Source: Euphorbia lathyris
Lineage: Eukaryota > Streptophyta > Magnoliopsida > Malpighiales > Euphorbiaceae
Reading direction: 5' to 3'
DNA: 64,000 bases
Assembly (NCBI RefSeq): GCF_963576675.1
Contig: NC_088911.1
Span: forward strand, 82,551,256-82,615,255
Shown here: in pieces, positions 21,392 to 33,022 of the stretch
Layout: the number at the start of each line of letters is the position of its first letter
Numbering within the stretch: the first letter of the stretch is position 1
Program-made: the position numbers and the translations under genes
The notes under the pieces: model-generated
What the model was told of the DNA's origin: nothing
The model's database searches: none
What the model saw: only the letters and a program-made list of their open reading frames with translations

Positions 21392-22212
21392 TTTCTACCA
21401 AAAAAAAAATAATATCAATAATAAATAAACATATTATTAAAGATTAAACTAAATTAAATATCAAATAAAATCTAGGCTCGATAAAATCCTATGACATTAA
21501 ATAAAAATGAGTCTAATTTAAATTAAAAATATAAATTACATACAAACACAAATTTATATATAATTTAAAGCCTATGAAATTAAATACAAATTTTTATATG
21601 AATACACACTCTTAACTTTTTATTACAATTAAGTATTAAGGTACAAAAATACCTTTAACGTTTTGGGTCCGGGGTTATTTTACTCCTAACGTCTAAATAT
21701 GAATTTTTATATGAATACAAAATCTTGACTCAATTTATCAATGTTAAGGGTAAAATTGCTATTGGCTTCTAATATTAGGGATAAAATTGCACTATTTGAG
21801 ATATTAAGGTAGTTGAGCCAGTTAATTTTTTAGAGCATTGTAATGTAAACGTATTAATATAATATTTATTTACTTTTCGTAAAATTTGCAAATAAGTTGC
21901 ACCAAATAATTATAATTATAATAAATAATGATAATATATATAATGACAAAGCATAAATTATATATAAATATAATTATAATGAAAATAGATAAATTAATAT
22001 ATAATAAATTATAATAATTATAATAAATTGCTGAAATTATAAATAAATAATGATAATAATAATAAATTATATATAAATAATAATAATATATAATAATTAT
22101 AATAAATAATGATAAATTATTGAATACTGAAACTGAATACTGAACTGAACTGAACTGATTACTACTGAACTGAACTGATTGTTACTGAAATTAAGTAATA
22201 AAGAACAGGGCA
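21118..22212. mobile_element. Tourist-like (PIF/Harbinger) MITE A (1,095 bp)
   Basis: Ends GGCTCTGTTCTTTATTACTG and, complemented, TGCCCTGTTCTTTATTACTT: about 20-bp TIRs. TAA duplications at 21115-21117 and 22213-22215. Subterminal ACTGA repeats on both sides and an AT-rich centre with a (TAA)n run. No coding capacity. Confidence 0.75.
21352..21390. repeat. (TAA)n microsatellite
   Basis: About 13 AAT triplets within MITE A. Confidence 0.9.
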
Positions 22213-22215
22213 TAA

Positions 22216-22524
22216 GGCCATGTTTGGTAAAGAGCGTTTTGGGATAAAAAGAGCGGTTTGACCACTGAAACCGCTGATTTAGAAAAAGCTCCTTTTAGGA
22301 GCTTTTTCAATTAGCGTTTTGCAATATTAAAATTAATGGACTTCTTTAACCCTAATAGATAGACTCCTCGTCCAATATTAAAAAAAGAAATGCTCTTATT
22401 CGTCTTTTTGCACAAACCGCTATTATCAATCAGCTAATTTTTACCAAACAGGTCTACACAAACATCTAGTCAAATCAGCTAATGTAATCAGCTAACAACT
22501 AATGGCTAATTCCCAAACAGGGCC
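22216..22524. mobile_element. Tourist-like MITE B (309 bp)
   Basis: Starts GGCCATGTTTGG and ends CCAAACAGGGCC, with TAA on both sides (22213-22215, 22525-22527). The left TAA is shared with MITE A, so one element inserted at the other's duplication. Short and non-coding, as expected for Tourist. Confidence 0.8.
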
Positions 22525-22813
22525 TAAGTAGAAGAATTCATCGAAGAAGTTCTCGTAAATGTAAGAAGGAAATTTCATGAACTCAGAAATTGGAGGTATG
22601 TAATTGCACTTTAATTTTTATTTTTGTGTTTTTCTATGTTTGTATTTATGTATGATATTCATTGTCAATTTTTGTTGTTTTTCATTGGGTTTATTAAGGT
22701 TTCAGCCAATTTCAATCAATTTCACAAAGTCATGGAACTGGATGAAACGAGTGCTGTTAACAGCTATAGTGGGGATCAGCTCAAGATAGTTTTATCTTGT
22801 GCGTTGAGCTACT

Positions 22814-22827
22814 GGGCTCTGATACCA
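22814..22827 (-). promoter_or_regulatory. Primer-binding site (tRNA-Met type)
   Basis: TGGTATCAGAGCCC on the minus strand, three bases inside the LTR end. Copia-type minus-strand priming site. Confidence 0.85.
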
Positions 22828-23552
22828 CTTTATTGGTCCCATGTAACGTGACAAAGTTAGTTCCAATGGAGGGTTATGAACTATTTTAAAAATTTCACGT
22901 TAAGACTGACTTCTTTTCGTTTAAGACTTTCACTAAGTCTTTTAGCACAATGGTGCTGAGTAAGATCAGAGGCAAGTTTAGTTAACTGGTAACTAAAACT
23001 GCTTCTGTCGAGAGTTAGGAGATAGCTTGTTAAGACTATTCCTGAACTCAGTACTCAGATCACACAACTCAGCAAATGCATTTTACAGTTTACTAGGCAC
23101 AATACAAAGCAAGTAAATAAGGAGTAAGGGTTAGGAAAATGATACTCAATAGTCTTATCCTGGTTCGGCCTCTTTGTCTACGTCCAGTCCCCGGAGTCCT
23201 TCCGAGCTTTTCGAATCCACTACTGAGCTCTTTTAGGTAGAGCACAAACCTTTTACAATAGTCACTGAGTATACAAGAGTATCTTCCTCTATTCCTCTAC
23301 TCAATACTATCTCTACTGTTGAGTGCTATAACCGAGCAACTCAGCGTCTCCTTCTAAACTCTAGAATTGATAAAGTGTTTATTCTAACAAATTGAAGAAC
23401 ACTTTAGACGAATTAACAATCTAGGCTTTTACACAAAGAATAAGAATTGGTGTAAGATTTGCTTTGCTTTTCAAAACAGAAACTTCAAGTTGCTATTTGG
23501 TCAGCGTTTCGACTTGGTGAAGATCTGCATCAAATGAAGTATTTGAGAGGCC

Positions 23553-23560
23553 TATTTATA
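23553..23560 (-). promoter_or_regulatory. Sirevirus LTR TATA box
   Basis: TATAAATA on the minus strand, at the same LTR position as 55276-55283 in the second copy. Conservation supports it. Confidence 0.7.
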
Positions 23561-24155
23561 GTGACATCTGAGGCACCGGTTATTTCAAATTTCGAAATAA
23601 CCGTTGGAGGGAAATGGCGCACAGTCGCTTTCGCTCGGTCAGTGCTCAGTGCCTTCTGCCAATGAGAGCATTGCATCTTCTGCCTTCTTCAGTTGCCAGG
23701 TACGTCTGATCGGCAGGCGTCAAATTGTCCCTCTTTTTTTGGTAAAGTCTCCCCGACAGCTTCCTGCGTCTTCTGAAACTTTTCCGAAGTGGAACAACTT
23801 TGTCTGGAAGTTACTCAGGTCAACTGCTGACCTGTCTTCTATCTGTTTAACTCAGCAGCTTCGGCATGAAGCAATTGAGAAGGCTTCTCGATCCTTCTCG
23901 CTGATGAGCTTGGTTTCTTCCTGCTAGGCCGTGTGGCTTTAATCCGTTGACTTGGGCTTTGACCTTCTCTTGTGGGCTTTTGGGCCTTGATCTTTTAATG
24001 TCTTTAATTCTTATAAATTAAATTACTGAACATTGAACAAACACATTAGTATGAAATAAATCAAAGCATTAATGTGTTAGGATAATTTATCATGAGAATT
24101 TAAATCTAACTTAAATAATTTTGTCAAATCAAAATCATTGTGGAAATGTGTTTCA

Positions 24156-24662
24156 ACAAAGGGAACCTAGGCCAACCATCTGCTGGGGGCTTAATTAGGG
24201 ATGAGCAGGGACACTGGAGATGTGGATTCATGGTTAATCTCGACGTTTGTACAACAGTATTAGCCGATCTCTGGGGTCTTTATTTTGGGTTTAAAATGGC
24301 TTGGGATAGAGGTTACAGAAGGGTCCAATTGAAGTTTGATTCACAGACTTTCCTGGCAATGATACATAGGGAGACTGGAAGGCACCACCGATTAGCGTGG
24401 TTGTTGACGAGATGCCAGGAGTACAGGAGTCGAGATTGTGAGCTTAGTCTGATTCAAACATTTCATGAAGGTAATCAGACTGCTGACTGGATGACGAACT
24501 TTGGAGGGTCATTTCCTTTGGATAATCACGAGTGTGATATGCATTTTGTAGGCCTCCAGGCCATTCTTTGTGAGGATCGGCTTGGCCTTACATAGGATAT
24601 GTCGTTAATTAGTTTCTTTTCCTTGTTTTGTCTGGGTTTTCACCCTCCTCCGATAAAAAAAA
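24156..24662 (+). pseudogene. L1-type LINE 3' end with RNase H domain
   Basis: Begins in the middle of an RNase H domain (RVT_3 type): NKGNLGQPSAGGLIRDEQGH, then LADLWGLYFGFKMAWDRG, LKFDSQTFLAMI and EGNQTADWM. Stop at 24593-24595, then a short 3' UTR ending CACCCTCCTCCGATAAAAAA, the usual plant L1 3' end with an A tail. The domain start is cut by the Sirevirus LTR terminus at 24155. The AE of the standard A-E-L-W-A-L motif reads A-D-L-W. RT and upstream parts are not in the window. Confidence 0.85.
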
Positions 24663-25370
24663 CTATATATATATTGAATTATAAATCTAAAAAATATGAC
24701 ACCTAAAATTAAATAAATTCAATGAATTTTTTTAACTAGAATAAAAATAAATAAAAGAAGAGGCTTAGAAAAAAAACAAATAAAATTGACGCAGAATAAT
24801 TAAATAAATCGAAAAGAATTTTTAACTAAGAAAATCGAATTGATAAGAGTTGTGTAATTAGGTTAAATTTTTAAAACTCAAAGTAAATGATTGCCTTCTA
24901 TTTTTATCTTATGATAATTTCAATTAGTATTGATGGAAACTATAATATATATTAAATGCTCCACTCATTCGATTTTGAGGAGCAATAAAATAAAATAAAG
25001 AAATTAAATCCAAGATTGGTAGAAGTTTTAAGGCATTACAGTCAAGTGGTTCCTCAAATAAAACCTGAAAGTTTATTTAAACTATTAAAATCATTAATCA
25101 TTAATTATGTATCACGTATCTGAACTAAATAAAAAGTATCAATTAAATTTCAACTAGTTTTTGACTCGTGTGATACACGATCTTAATATATAAATATTAA
25201 CAAAAATATAATCTAATAATTACAATTAATAATATAAAAGTGTTATATAAATTAAATATTATTATTTTATTTTCACATTTACTTTAAATAATTTTTTATA
25301 GATAAATATAATAATATAATTAAAATTATTATATTATATATTATATTATATTTTTTATGAGTAAAAAATG
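24663..25370. other. AT-rich intergenic DNA
   Basis: No genes or repeat ends recognised. Confidence 0.5.
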
Positions 25371-25712
25371 AGGAAGTAACACCTCAACTCAATCGTTACT
25401 GTTTTATATTATGATTCGGAATATCACAAAGGCCAAACAGAGCCCAAAGGCCCAGAGAGCTAGGCCCATTAAGCCATCTCAGCTCACTATAAATACCCCC
25501 AACATAGGGAAGGTAAGGGGACATTCTCTCACTCACTACTAAATCTGGTACCCCCTAAGTTCTTCGATTATTTCCTTTAGTAATCATCTCGAACATCTAA
25601 CTGTCTTGATCGTCGGAGTGTTCACATGGACCGCTCCCCGAGCAGAGACGATAACCAAGTGCCGCGAGGATTCTCGAAGGCTGCCCAGATCACTGTAGTA
25701 CATTCCCTAATT
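25371..25712 (+). mobile_element. 5' LTR of the Tat-lineage gypsy element (approximate)
   Basis: TATAAATA at 25488 in CACTATAAATACCCCC, and TCGGAGTGTTCACATGGACC at 25612, both Tat/Retand LTR hallmarks. The left end is not defined because the 3' LTR lies beyond the window; 25371 is a guess. A degenerate primer site follows. Confidence 0.5.
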
Positions 25713-25715
25713 ATT

Positions 25716-25733
25716 TGGTGCGGTGATCGTGGA
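25716..25733 (+). promoter_or_regulatory. Degenerate primer-binding site of the Tat element
   Basis: TGGTGCGGTGATCGTGGA aligns loosely with the TGGCGCCGTCTGTGGGA form common in Tat elements. Placement just before gag supports it; several mismatches. Confidence 0.35.
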
Positions 25734-25763
25734 GTACAAGTGATTTTTAAAGTGTTCAGCAAG

Positions 25764-27152
25764 ATGCAGTCGCCAATTGAGTCCATTCCGACCAGAATGC
25801 CAAGCGCCGCAGCCACCAGTTCCATGACCAGCGAAGCACGTCCCACGATGACCACTCCAATTTCTCCCAAGAACCTGGCTCCGCTGATGGATGAGGTAGA
25901 TCCCGAGGAGGAAGAAGCGTACAACACCTCGCAACTCCTCAATGCCATACGAGGTTTTCAGACAACTCAGGTCGTTCATACGGCGGCTCAAATGAAGGTT
26001 ATGGAGCAGCAAAAAAGTCTGCAGGAGGAAAATGCTAAAATCTGGCAATACCTCAAGGAGGCCGCGACACCACAGCAAGCAGGCATGGTTGCGGACAGAT
26101 CAGCAGCCTCGGGTGCGCTCATCGATAGGCGACACGAACCCGCCACGGCTGCTCTAGGAGCGAGAGGCGCGACGGTCGGGGGACCAGCGGCCACCGGCGA
26201 CGAGGATCTGCTAGAGCAGAAGCTCCGGCGTTTTTTGGACAAGAGGGCGCTCGAGGGAGTGATGGGGGGAAGCATCACCTCCAGCAAAACTCCACTGGTC
26301 CAGAGAATCATCAAAACGAGGTTCCCTCGTGACTGGAAAGCCCCGCGTTTGTCCCAGTATTCGGGAACCGAAGACCCAAATGATCACGTGGCCTCTTTTA
26401 TGAGCACCATCAACCTTTACTCCAAGGATGAGGACATCATGTGCAAGGTTTTCCCCACTACACTCTCCGCGAGTGCGCATGAGTGGTATCGAGGGCTAGC
26501 CCCCGAGTCCATCGATTCCTTCGACCTCTTAAAGGACCTTTTTCTCTCTAGGTTCGCTGCAACAGCAAAGGTAAGAAAGATCAGCTCGGACCTCAATGGA
26601 CTCAAACAATGGAAGATCGAGCCGCTGCGAAATTTCCTCTCCAGGTTCCACCACATGGCCTCTCAGGTCAAAGGCCTCAATCTGGAAGTGGCCCATGATG
26701 CCCTCGCAAAGGGCACCTCGTGCGAGCCCCTTAAACAAAAGTGCTTCAGGAAGATGCCCCGATCCTTCGAAGAGCTCATGACCATAGCACAGACCTTCGT
26801 CTGGTACGATGACTGTGATCGGCCTGCAGGGTACGAGGAATCGGAAAAAGACAAAGCCAGAGGAGACTCCCAGAGAGAAGAGAAGGGCAACCTAACCGGG
26901 GAGGCCCGAGACGGAGGACGGACCTGTAGGGAGGCCCCTTTTCCTTTTCCCCCACAAGTAGAGTCGACAAACTCAGAACGCAGGGGTGACCGGTCCCGAG
27001 GAAAGGAGGTGCACTATGTCACTCAGAACCCAGCTCGGCGATACGCACACTTGACCCCGCCAGCGGACAAAGGGAAGACCCGCATCGAAAAGGAATACTG
27101 CAAATACCACAAATCCTCCGAACACTCCACGGAGAACTGTTATCAACTGTAG
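25764..27152 (+). CDS. gag: Tat-lineage gypsy gag
   Basis: The open frame extends back to 25626, but the ATG at 25764 (MQSPIES) is preferred because the upstream part lies in the LTR and primer site; this gives 462 codons. N-terminal acidic/coiled segment, then the capsid core: FPRDWKAPRLSQYSGTEDPN, DHVASFMSTINLY, FPTTLSASAHEWYRGL, FDLLKDLFLSRF and LRNFLSRFHHMA, which are diagnostic Tat gag blocks. It ends in a Tat-type zinc motif (CKYHKSSEHSTENC). A TAG directly after CYQL replaces a sense codon: KEVEWITQQGAPPRPIR continues in frame, so gag was longer. Packaging and nucleocapsid role by family. Confidence 0.85.
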   Translation: MQSPIESIPTRMPSAAATSSMTSEARPTMTTPISPKNLAPLMDEVDPEEEEAYNTSQLLNAIRGFQTTQVVHTAAQMKVMEQQKSLQEENAKIWQYLKEAATPQQAGMVADRSAASGALIDRRHEPATAALGARGATVGGPAATGDEDLLEQKLRRFLDKRALEGVMGGSITSSKTPLVQRIIKTRFPRDWKAPRLSQYSGTEDPNDHVASFMSTINLYSKDEDIMCKVFPTTLSASAHEWYRGLAPESIDSFDLLKDLFLSRFAATAKVRKISSDLNGLKQWKIEPLRNFLSRFHHMASQVKGLNLEVAHDALAKGTSCEPLKQKCFRKMPRSFEELMTIAQTFVWYDDCDRPAGYEESEKDKARGDSQREEKGNLTGEARDGGRTCREAPFPFPPQVESTNSERRGDRSRGKEVHYVTQNPARRYAHLTPPADKGKTRIEKEYCKYHKSSEHSTENCYQL

Positions 27153-30100
27153 AAGGAAGTCGAATGGATCACACAGCAAGGTGCCCCGCCAAGACCCATT
27201 AGGCAAAAAGAGCAAAGCCCGAAGCAGCGTGACGCTGGCCGAGCAGAGGAACCGAATAGACCAAGGTTCCATGGGGAAATTCATGTCATAAGAGAGGGGG
27301 CACCGACGCTCTACCCCCATCCGGAGACCTCCCGAAAGAGAAAGACAGCCGATCAGACCCTGACACTACAGCCACCACTCCGAACCAGTCACTCGGAAGC
27401 CCTCGTTGTCACTGTCAACATCGACAGCTTCAAGGTGCATCGGGTGCTGATGGACACAGGGAGCTCAGTAAATTTGTTGACCCGGAGAGCGCTGCGCGCC
27501 ATGAAAAACACCCACACTGCCCTCTGCGCAGGAACTTTTCCCATGGTAGGGCTGTCAGAGAAAGAAGTCCCCATCAGAGGCATCATCTCTCTCCCTATGG
27601 TCCTTGGTGATGGCGGTGAAGAGATAGAAAGCACCGCCGAATGGGTAGTGGTGGACATCCCCTTAGCCTACAATGCTATCATCGGAAGACCCTTGCTGGC
27701 TAGCCTTAAGGCTATGATTAACATCTCCAACCTATGTCTGACCCTGCCACATCAAAGCGGCAAGATCACCATCCATGGAGACCGAATCTTGGCCAAGAAA
27801 CTGCAATGGGAGGCAACTCAACCTCGGACGACACTCTATCTTGAGGACGGTCTGATGGATATGAGGGGATACAATCCCACGCCGATTGAGCCGGTCGTAG
27901 ACTGCCCGGTTGGGGAGAGCAAGACACTGAAGATCGGGACTAAGCTGCAGCCTCAACTGGCCGATGAAATAAAAACCGTCCTCACCAAACACTCAGACGT
28001 GTTCACTTGGTGCACCGAAGACATCACTGGCGTTTCACCCGAGCAGGCAACTCACAAGTTGAATATCGATCCTTCTGTCGAGCCTCTAAAATAGAAGAAG
28101 CGGGTACAAGTAAGGGACAAGCAGGCAGCTGTTAAGGCAGAGATCGAGAAGCTTTTGGTTGTAAAATTTATTCGCGAAGTTCACTATCCAGATTGGCTTA
28201 CTAATGTTGTACTTGTAAAGAAAGCCAGTGGAAAGTACCACATGTGTGTAGACTTTACCGATGTTAATAAAGCATGTCCCAAAGATTCTTACCCGCTGCC
28301 TAACATAGATCAGCTTCTCGACCAAACAGTAGGACGCAAAATCCTATCCCAGTTTGATGCCATAGCCGGTTTCCAGCAAATACCCCTGGACCCAGCCGAC
28401 GCCGAAAAAACCTCCTTCATAACGCATGAGGGCACATATTGCTATAACGTAATGCCCTTCGGCCTAAAGAACGCAGGAGCCACCTATCAGCGGTTGATAA
28501 ACAAGATGTTTTCTCACCTTATTGCCAAGACGGTACAAGTATACATTGACGACATGGTCATCCTAAGCACGAAAGAAAGCGATCACCCGCGTAACTTGGC
28601 AGAGGTGTTCAAAAATTTTCGGGATTACAACCTCAAACTCAACCCGGAGAAATGCTTCTTCGAAATTCGTAGTGGCAAGTTCCTTGGTTGCGTAGTTTCA
28701 GAGAAGGGTATTGAGCCTAATCCCGTGAAGATCGAGGCAATCTTAGAAATGAAAGCACCACACAATCTATAGGGCATTCAAAGACTTAACGGGAGGGTCA
28801 TTGCCTTGGGGCGGTTTATCTCATGCTTGGCACAGCGTTGCCTGCCTTTCTATAAAGCAATAAAAAAGGAGCATCCCTTTAAATGGTCCACGGATTGTCA
28901 GGCGGCATTCAATGCCATTAAGACCTTCCTCACCACGCCACCCCTGCTATCAGTGCCAAAACAGGGCCGAGACATCCAACTGTACTTCACCATAGCCGAT
29001 GAAACCGTCACAGTAATTCTCACTCAAGTCGAAGGTACGGAGCTCTATCCAATATATTTCCTAAGCAAGGTGCTCAAGGGAGCAGAAATCCGGTACTCTG
29101 AGGTTCAAAAGGCTCTGTTCGCCATCACATAAGCGTCCGAATACCTACGACCATATTTCCAAACGCATACGGTTATCGTCAAGACCAATTACCCTCTCAA
29201 GAAGGCAGTCCAGAAACCCGAGGTTTCCGGTCGCATTACCAATTGGTCGGTCCGACTTTCGCAGTTTGATGTACGCTTTGAGCCCCGCACTACGATCAAA
29301 ACTCAAGTACTCTCAGATTTCCTTGTCGAATTCACCGGGTCATCAACCGGTGACCTCTCCCAGCTCATAACAGCGACCAGTGGACTATGAGTGTGGACGG
29401 GTCTTGTGGCCCAGGCACGGGCATCGCCATTCAGGGACCTAACGACCTCCGCTTGCGATACGCCGTCCGACTTGATTTTCCAACCACAAACAACCAAGCA
29501 GAGTATGAGGCCCAGATCACGGCCCTCCGGCTAGCCAAGACAATGGTAACAGGGCACCTGGCAATATACTCAGACTCCAAACTCATCATCAGCCACGTCA
29601 GTGGAACTTACAAAGCAAAAGACCCAACAATGTGTCGATACTTGGAGCTTGCCAAGTCCCTGCTCGAGGATCTCAAAAGCAAGGGAATTACTTTCACCCT
29701 AAAACTCGTGCCACGAGAAGAAAAAGAAGAGGCAGATGTCATCGCCGCCCTCGCAGTGGGCGAGCAGTCTAGTGACCCTCATACCCTTATAGAAACCACC
29801 GCGGCCCCAACAATCAACACGCAATGCTCCTTGCAGATCGACATGGCCGACGCAGCAACAAACGGTTGGAGGAGTCATATAATCAGGTACCAAGAAGATG
29901 GAGCCCTGCCAGAAGACAGGACTCAAGCATCCCTCGTGGTTCGGCGATCCTGGCGGTACGCAATGCATGACGGCATCCTTTATCGGAAGTTGTCCAGCCA
30001 GCCTTGGTTACGTTGCATATCCGAGGAAGAAGGAGATCATTGTCTAAAAGAAATACACAAGGGAGTCTGCAGCTCACATCAGGGTGCTCGATCCATTGCG

Positions 30101-30919
30101 AAAAAGGCCCGGCTTCAGGGACTTTACTGGCAGACCATGGACTCCGATGCGGTCTGAATAGTGCGTAAGTGCCAGGCATGTCAGATGCACGCAAATACCC
30201 ATCATGCGCCGGTGGCTCCTCTCAAAGGCATCATCACACCCTAGCCTTTCGTCGTATGGGGAGTTGATCTGCTCGGCCACTTTCCGATAGCCTTATCACA
30301 GAAGCGATTCGTGGTAGTCGCGGTCGATCACTTCACGAAATGGATTGAGGCAGAAGCCATCGCGAAGATAACCGTCGATAATGTCATAAGCTTCCTCAAA
30401 AGAACAATAATATACCGCTTCGGAGTCCCTCATTCTTTCATCACAAATAACAGACGATAGTTTGACTACGTTCAGTTCTGCGACTTCTGCTCCGAATGGG
30501 GCATCAGGGGTCACTACACATCGGTTGCACACCCTCAAAGTAACAGACTCACTGAAGTCAACAACCGAACGATTCTATGAGGAATAAAAGCACGCCTTTT
30601 TGACAAAGGGCAAGTATGGCCCGACCATATCCCACCGGTGTTATGGTTGTATCGCACAACCCCGCACTCCGGCACGGGACGAACTCCTTTCTTCCTAACC
30701 TATGGAGCGGAAGCAATGGCACCCTCTGAAGTCATCCTTCGATCTCCTCGCCAAATCACTTACGAGCAGGCCAGTAACAATGAGGAACTTACTAAGGCCG
30801 TCGAGCGACTGGAGGAGGAATGCCTTAATGCCCTGCTTCACATCACGGCCCATAAACAAAGCTTTGCACGATATCACAACAAACGGGTACGACCCCGCAC
30901 GTTCCAAGTAGGAGACCTT
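27153..30919 (+). pseudogene. pol: Tat-lineage gypsy pol (protease, RT, RNase H, aRNase H, integrase)
   Basis: Order: protease VLMDTGSSVNLLTRRAL (about 27444) and NAIIGRPLL. RT 28155-28772 with DWLTNVVLVKKASGKYHMCV, CPKDSYPLP, GLKNAGATYQRL and catalytic YIDDMVI. Gypsy RNase H 28806-29330. A second RNase H at 29387-29760, VDGSCGPG, TTNNQAEYEAQITALRLAK and IYSDSKLI, the extra archaeal-type domain typical of Tat. Integrase zinc region about 30050-30200, then the core VVWGVDLLGHFP and CSEWGIRGHYTS. In-frame stops near 27150, 28092, 28770, 29130, 30155, 30241, 30457 and 30578 plus a frameshift at about 29385 make it inactive. A solo LTR interrupts the C-terminus at 30919. Confidence 0.88.
30915..30919. 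repeat. Left target-site duplication (ACCTT)
   Basis: Repeated at 32779-32783; brackets the solo LTR inside pol. Confidence 0.9.
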
Positions 30920-32778
30920 TGTTGGGGTTTAGTGTCCTATAGACAATTGTTCTAGGATACAAACTTAATGTAAATGAAGTGTTCTTTATATCATTTGTTT
31001 TAATGAGATATATGTTTTATAACTATATAAAGACAATCCCTTTTAAGCACTAAATAAAGTCTAATAAAAGGAAATCCGTAAGTTTGTTTAAACTGATCAT
31101 AAAGTGTTCATACAAGCATGAAGTGAGACTAAACTTTATGATAAACTAATAAACTTAAAACCATCCCAAGTCAAGTGATATGCCCAAGATTGACATATCA
31201 CTGTTGAGACTTGTATGTAACAATGTCTTCTGTCCGACAGAAAGCTGATCTCACAAGCTTCATATATATAGATATCTGGACAGTTACGTGGATCCAATGA
31301 AAGGGAGTTCATTAGGATTGGGGATCTGATTTGAGATAACAGGATGGGTAGATTCATCCTTGTCACCTGTTCATCTCATTGGTATTAATAGGTATAACTA
31401 ATCCTCAGACTCAAAGGAATGTTAATTGGTCATTCTGAATTACTGAATGTGAGACTTTGATCCTGTTGTAACACGATCCTTAACAGAGATGACTCTGGGG
31501 TGTGAACAACAAAGGTTGGGTGTCACAGGAGGTAATTTCAGGATAGTTATACATTGGATTGAGCATTTATCACTCCCGATAAATGGGAGATACATCCAAG
31601 GATCGCTTGTGGAAGAATCGACTCTAAATCCTTGCAAGGTGATAGCTTAAGACTTGAAATACAGATTTCACTTAACCTATCTATTTGAGTTGACTCGGCC
31701 TGTACAAGTAAAATGAACGTCTCGCTATATGTGACTTGACATCATCCACAGTCATAAGATTCAGTTCAAGGATGTAGTTGATAAAGGATCGAATTATGCT
31801 GTAACTAATACGGAAAGGTTAACGACAGAATCAACCTGTCTTCTTATGGCTCTGGGGGAATGATTACGGACTTGCTAATCACATACTCTGTACATCATTC
31901 CGTTATGCAAAGATTAAATATAATTCTTTGAAAATTAATTTAATAGTTGCATACGGCCAGAAGTAATAGGAACCTAATGGGTCACACATAAGACTTGGAA
32001 CCTAAAAGAGAGATAGATGTTAATTAATTGATGGAAACCCAATTGAGCCCAATAAGGCCCATGGACCATAAGGGGGGTCGAAATTCATGTATAATACATG
32101 AATGATTAATTTGATTTTAATCAATCCTAATTAGATTAGGATTATGAATTAAATTAATTAAAAGATAAATAAGTTAGGAGTTTTAATTAGATTATAATAC
32201 TCCTATTATTATCCAATAAGGTTATTATTATTATCCTTAATATATTAGATATATAATGAGATAATAATTAGGAATTCTATTCTGAATTGAATTCCTATTC
32301 AGTAACCTAATTCTATCTAACTAGGGATTAGATACAAGAGATTATAAATACCCCCCTATATAGGAATTTCAGCTAACACAAAAAAGGCTAACCCTAAGTG
32401 ATTTTCGAAATCCATCCCTAAGAGCAAGAGAGAGAATTTCGACCCCTAGTTTGAGGACGAGATTTTCCACGGCTTCCTTCCGATCAATTGATTTCATCTA
32501 TTTCTTTTATCATTGATCTTGTATTGATTAATTAGAGGCAATCTATTTTGGTTGCTACTCAACAGTTGATTCTAACTTAATCTTCCTGTGTTTTATTTTG
32601 TGCTTGGGAACTCGGAGAAGAGTTGTGGGCACTTCATTAACAACGGTAGATTGATCATCAAAAGGTAATTCTTCTTATCCCTCTTTATATGAAATAACGA
32701 TTAACGGATCCTAGGGTTAATGGAAATAGGTTAAAAATTTTATATTTCTGCTGCTATACCTTAGCCTAATTTCCAACA
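30920..32778 (+). mobile_element. Solo LTR (1,859 bp) inside Tat pol
   Basis: Termini TGTTGG..CCAACA and an ACCTT duplication. ATTATAAATACCCCCC (about 32340) is a likely TATA region in this orientation. No coding sequence. It splits the integrase C-terminus between VGDL and MLRD: reading gga-gac-ctt on the left continues as atg-ctc-cgg on the right. Family not recognised; it is unlike the other LTRs here. Confidence 0.88.
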
Positions 32779-32783
32779 ACCTT
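32779..32783. repeat. Right target-site duplication (ACCTT)
   Basis: Second copy of the duplication around 30920-32778. Confidence 0.9.
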
Positions 32784-32966
32784 ATGCTCCGGGATGCGGC
32801 CGCCGCTCAATCCCCGCTCGCAAAGGGAAAGCTAGGACAAACATGGGAAGGGCCTTACAAGGTTGAGACGGTCCTACACAATGGAGCCTACAGAATCGCC
32901 TCCTTAGACGGGTTAGTTTTCGACAATAGTTGGAACATCCAGACGTTGAAAAAATATTATCAATAG
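32784..32966 (+). pseudogene. Tat integrase C-terminal end
   Basis: Reads MLRDAAAAQSPLAKGKLGQT, WEGPYKVETVLHNGAYRI and then W-N-I-Q-T-L-K-K-Y-Y-Q-stop: the gypsy integrase C-terminal (GPY/F) module and the natural pol end. Completes the frame broken at 30919. Confidence 0.88.
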
Positions 32967-33022
32967 CTCATGTAACCTATCAATGACGAATCAAATCAAA
33001 TGTTTATTTAATACAATCAGAT

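Larger units (their letters stand above)
22735..24155 (-). mobile_element. Sirevirus 5' end: LTR plus leader, truncated
   Basis: Minus-strand copy homologous to the Sirevirus at 54685. The LTR runs from TGAAACAC at 24155 down to 22831 (about 1.33 kb). The primer-binding site TGGTATCAGAGCCC (22827-22814), initiator-Met tRNA type, follows, and then about 80 bases matching the leader and first gag codons (GAGCTGATCCC, AACAGCACTCG). Homology ends near 22735, so the rest of the element is lost. The LTR ends exactly at 24155 against LINE sequence. Confidence 0.88.

Noticed and set aside
24140..24595. Independent host RNase H-like gene
   Set aside because: Its start lies in the Sirevirus LTR and its end has a LINE-type 3' UTR and A tail, so it is the end of a LINE.
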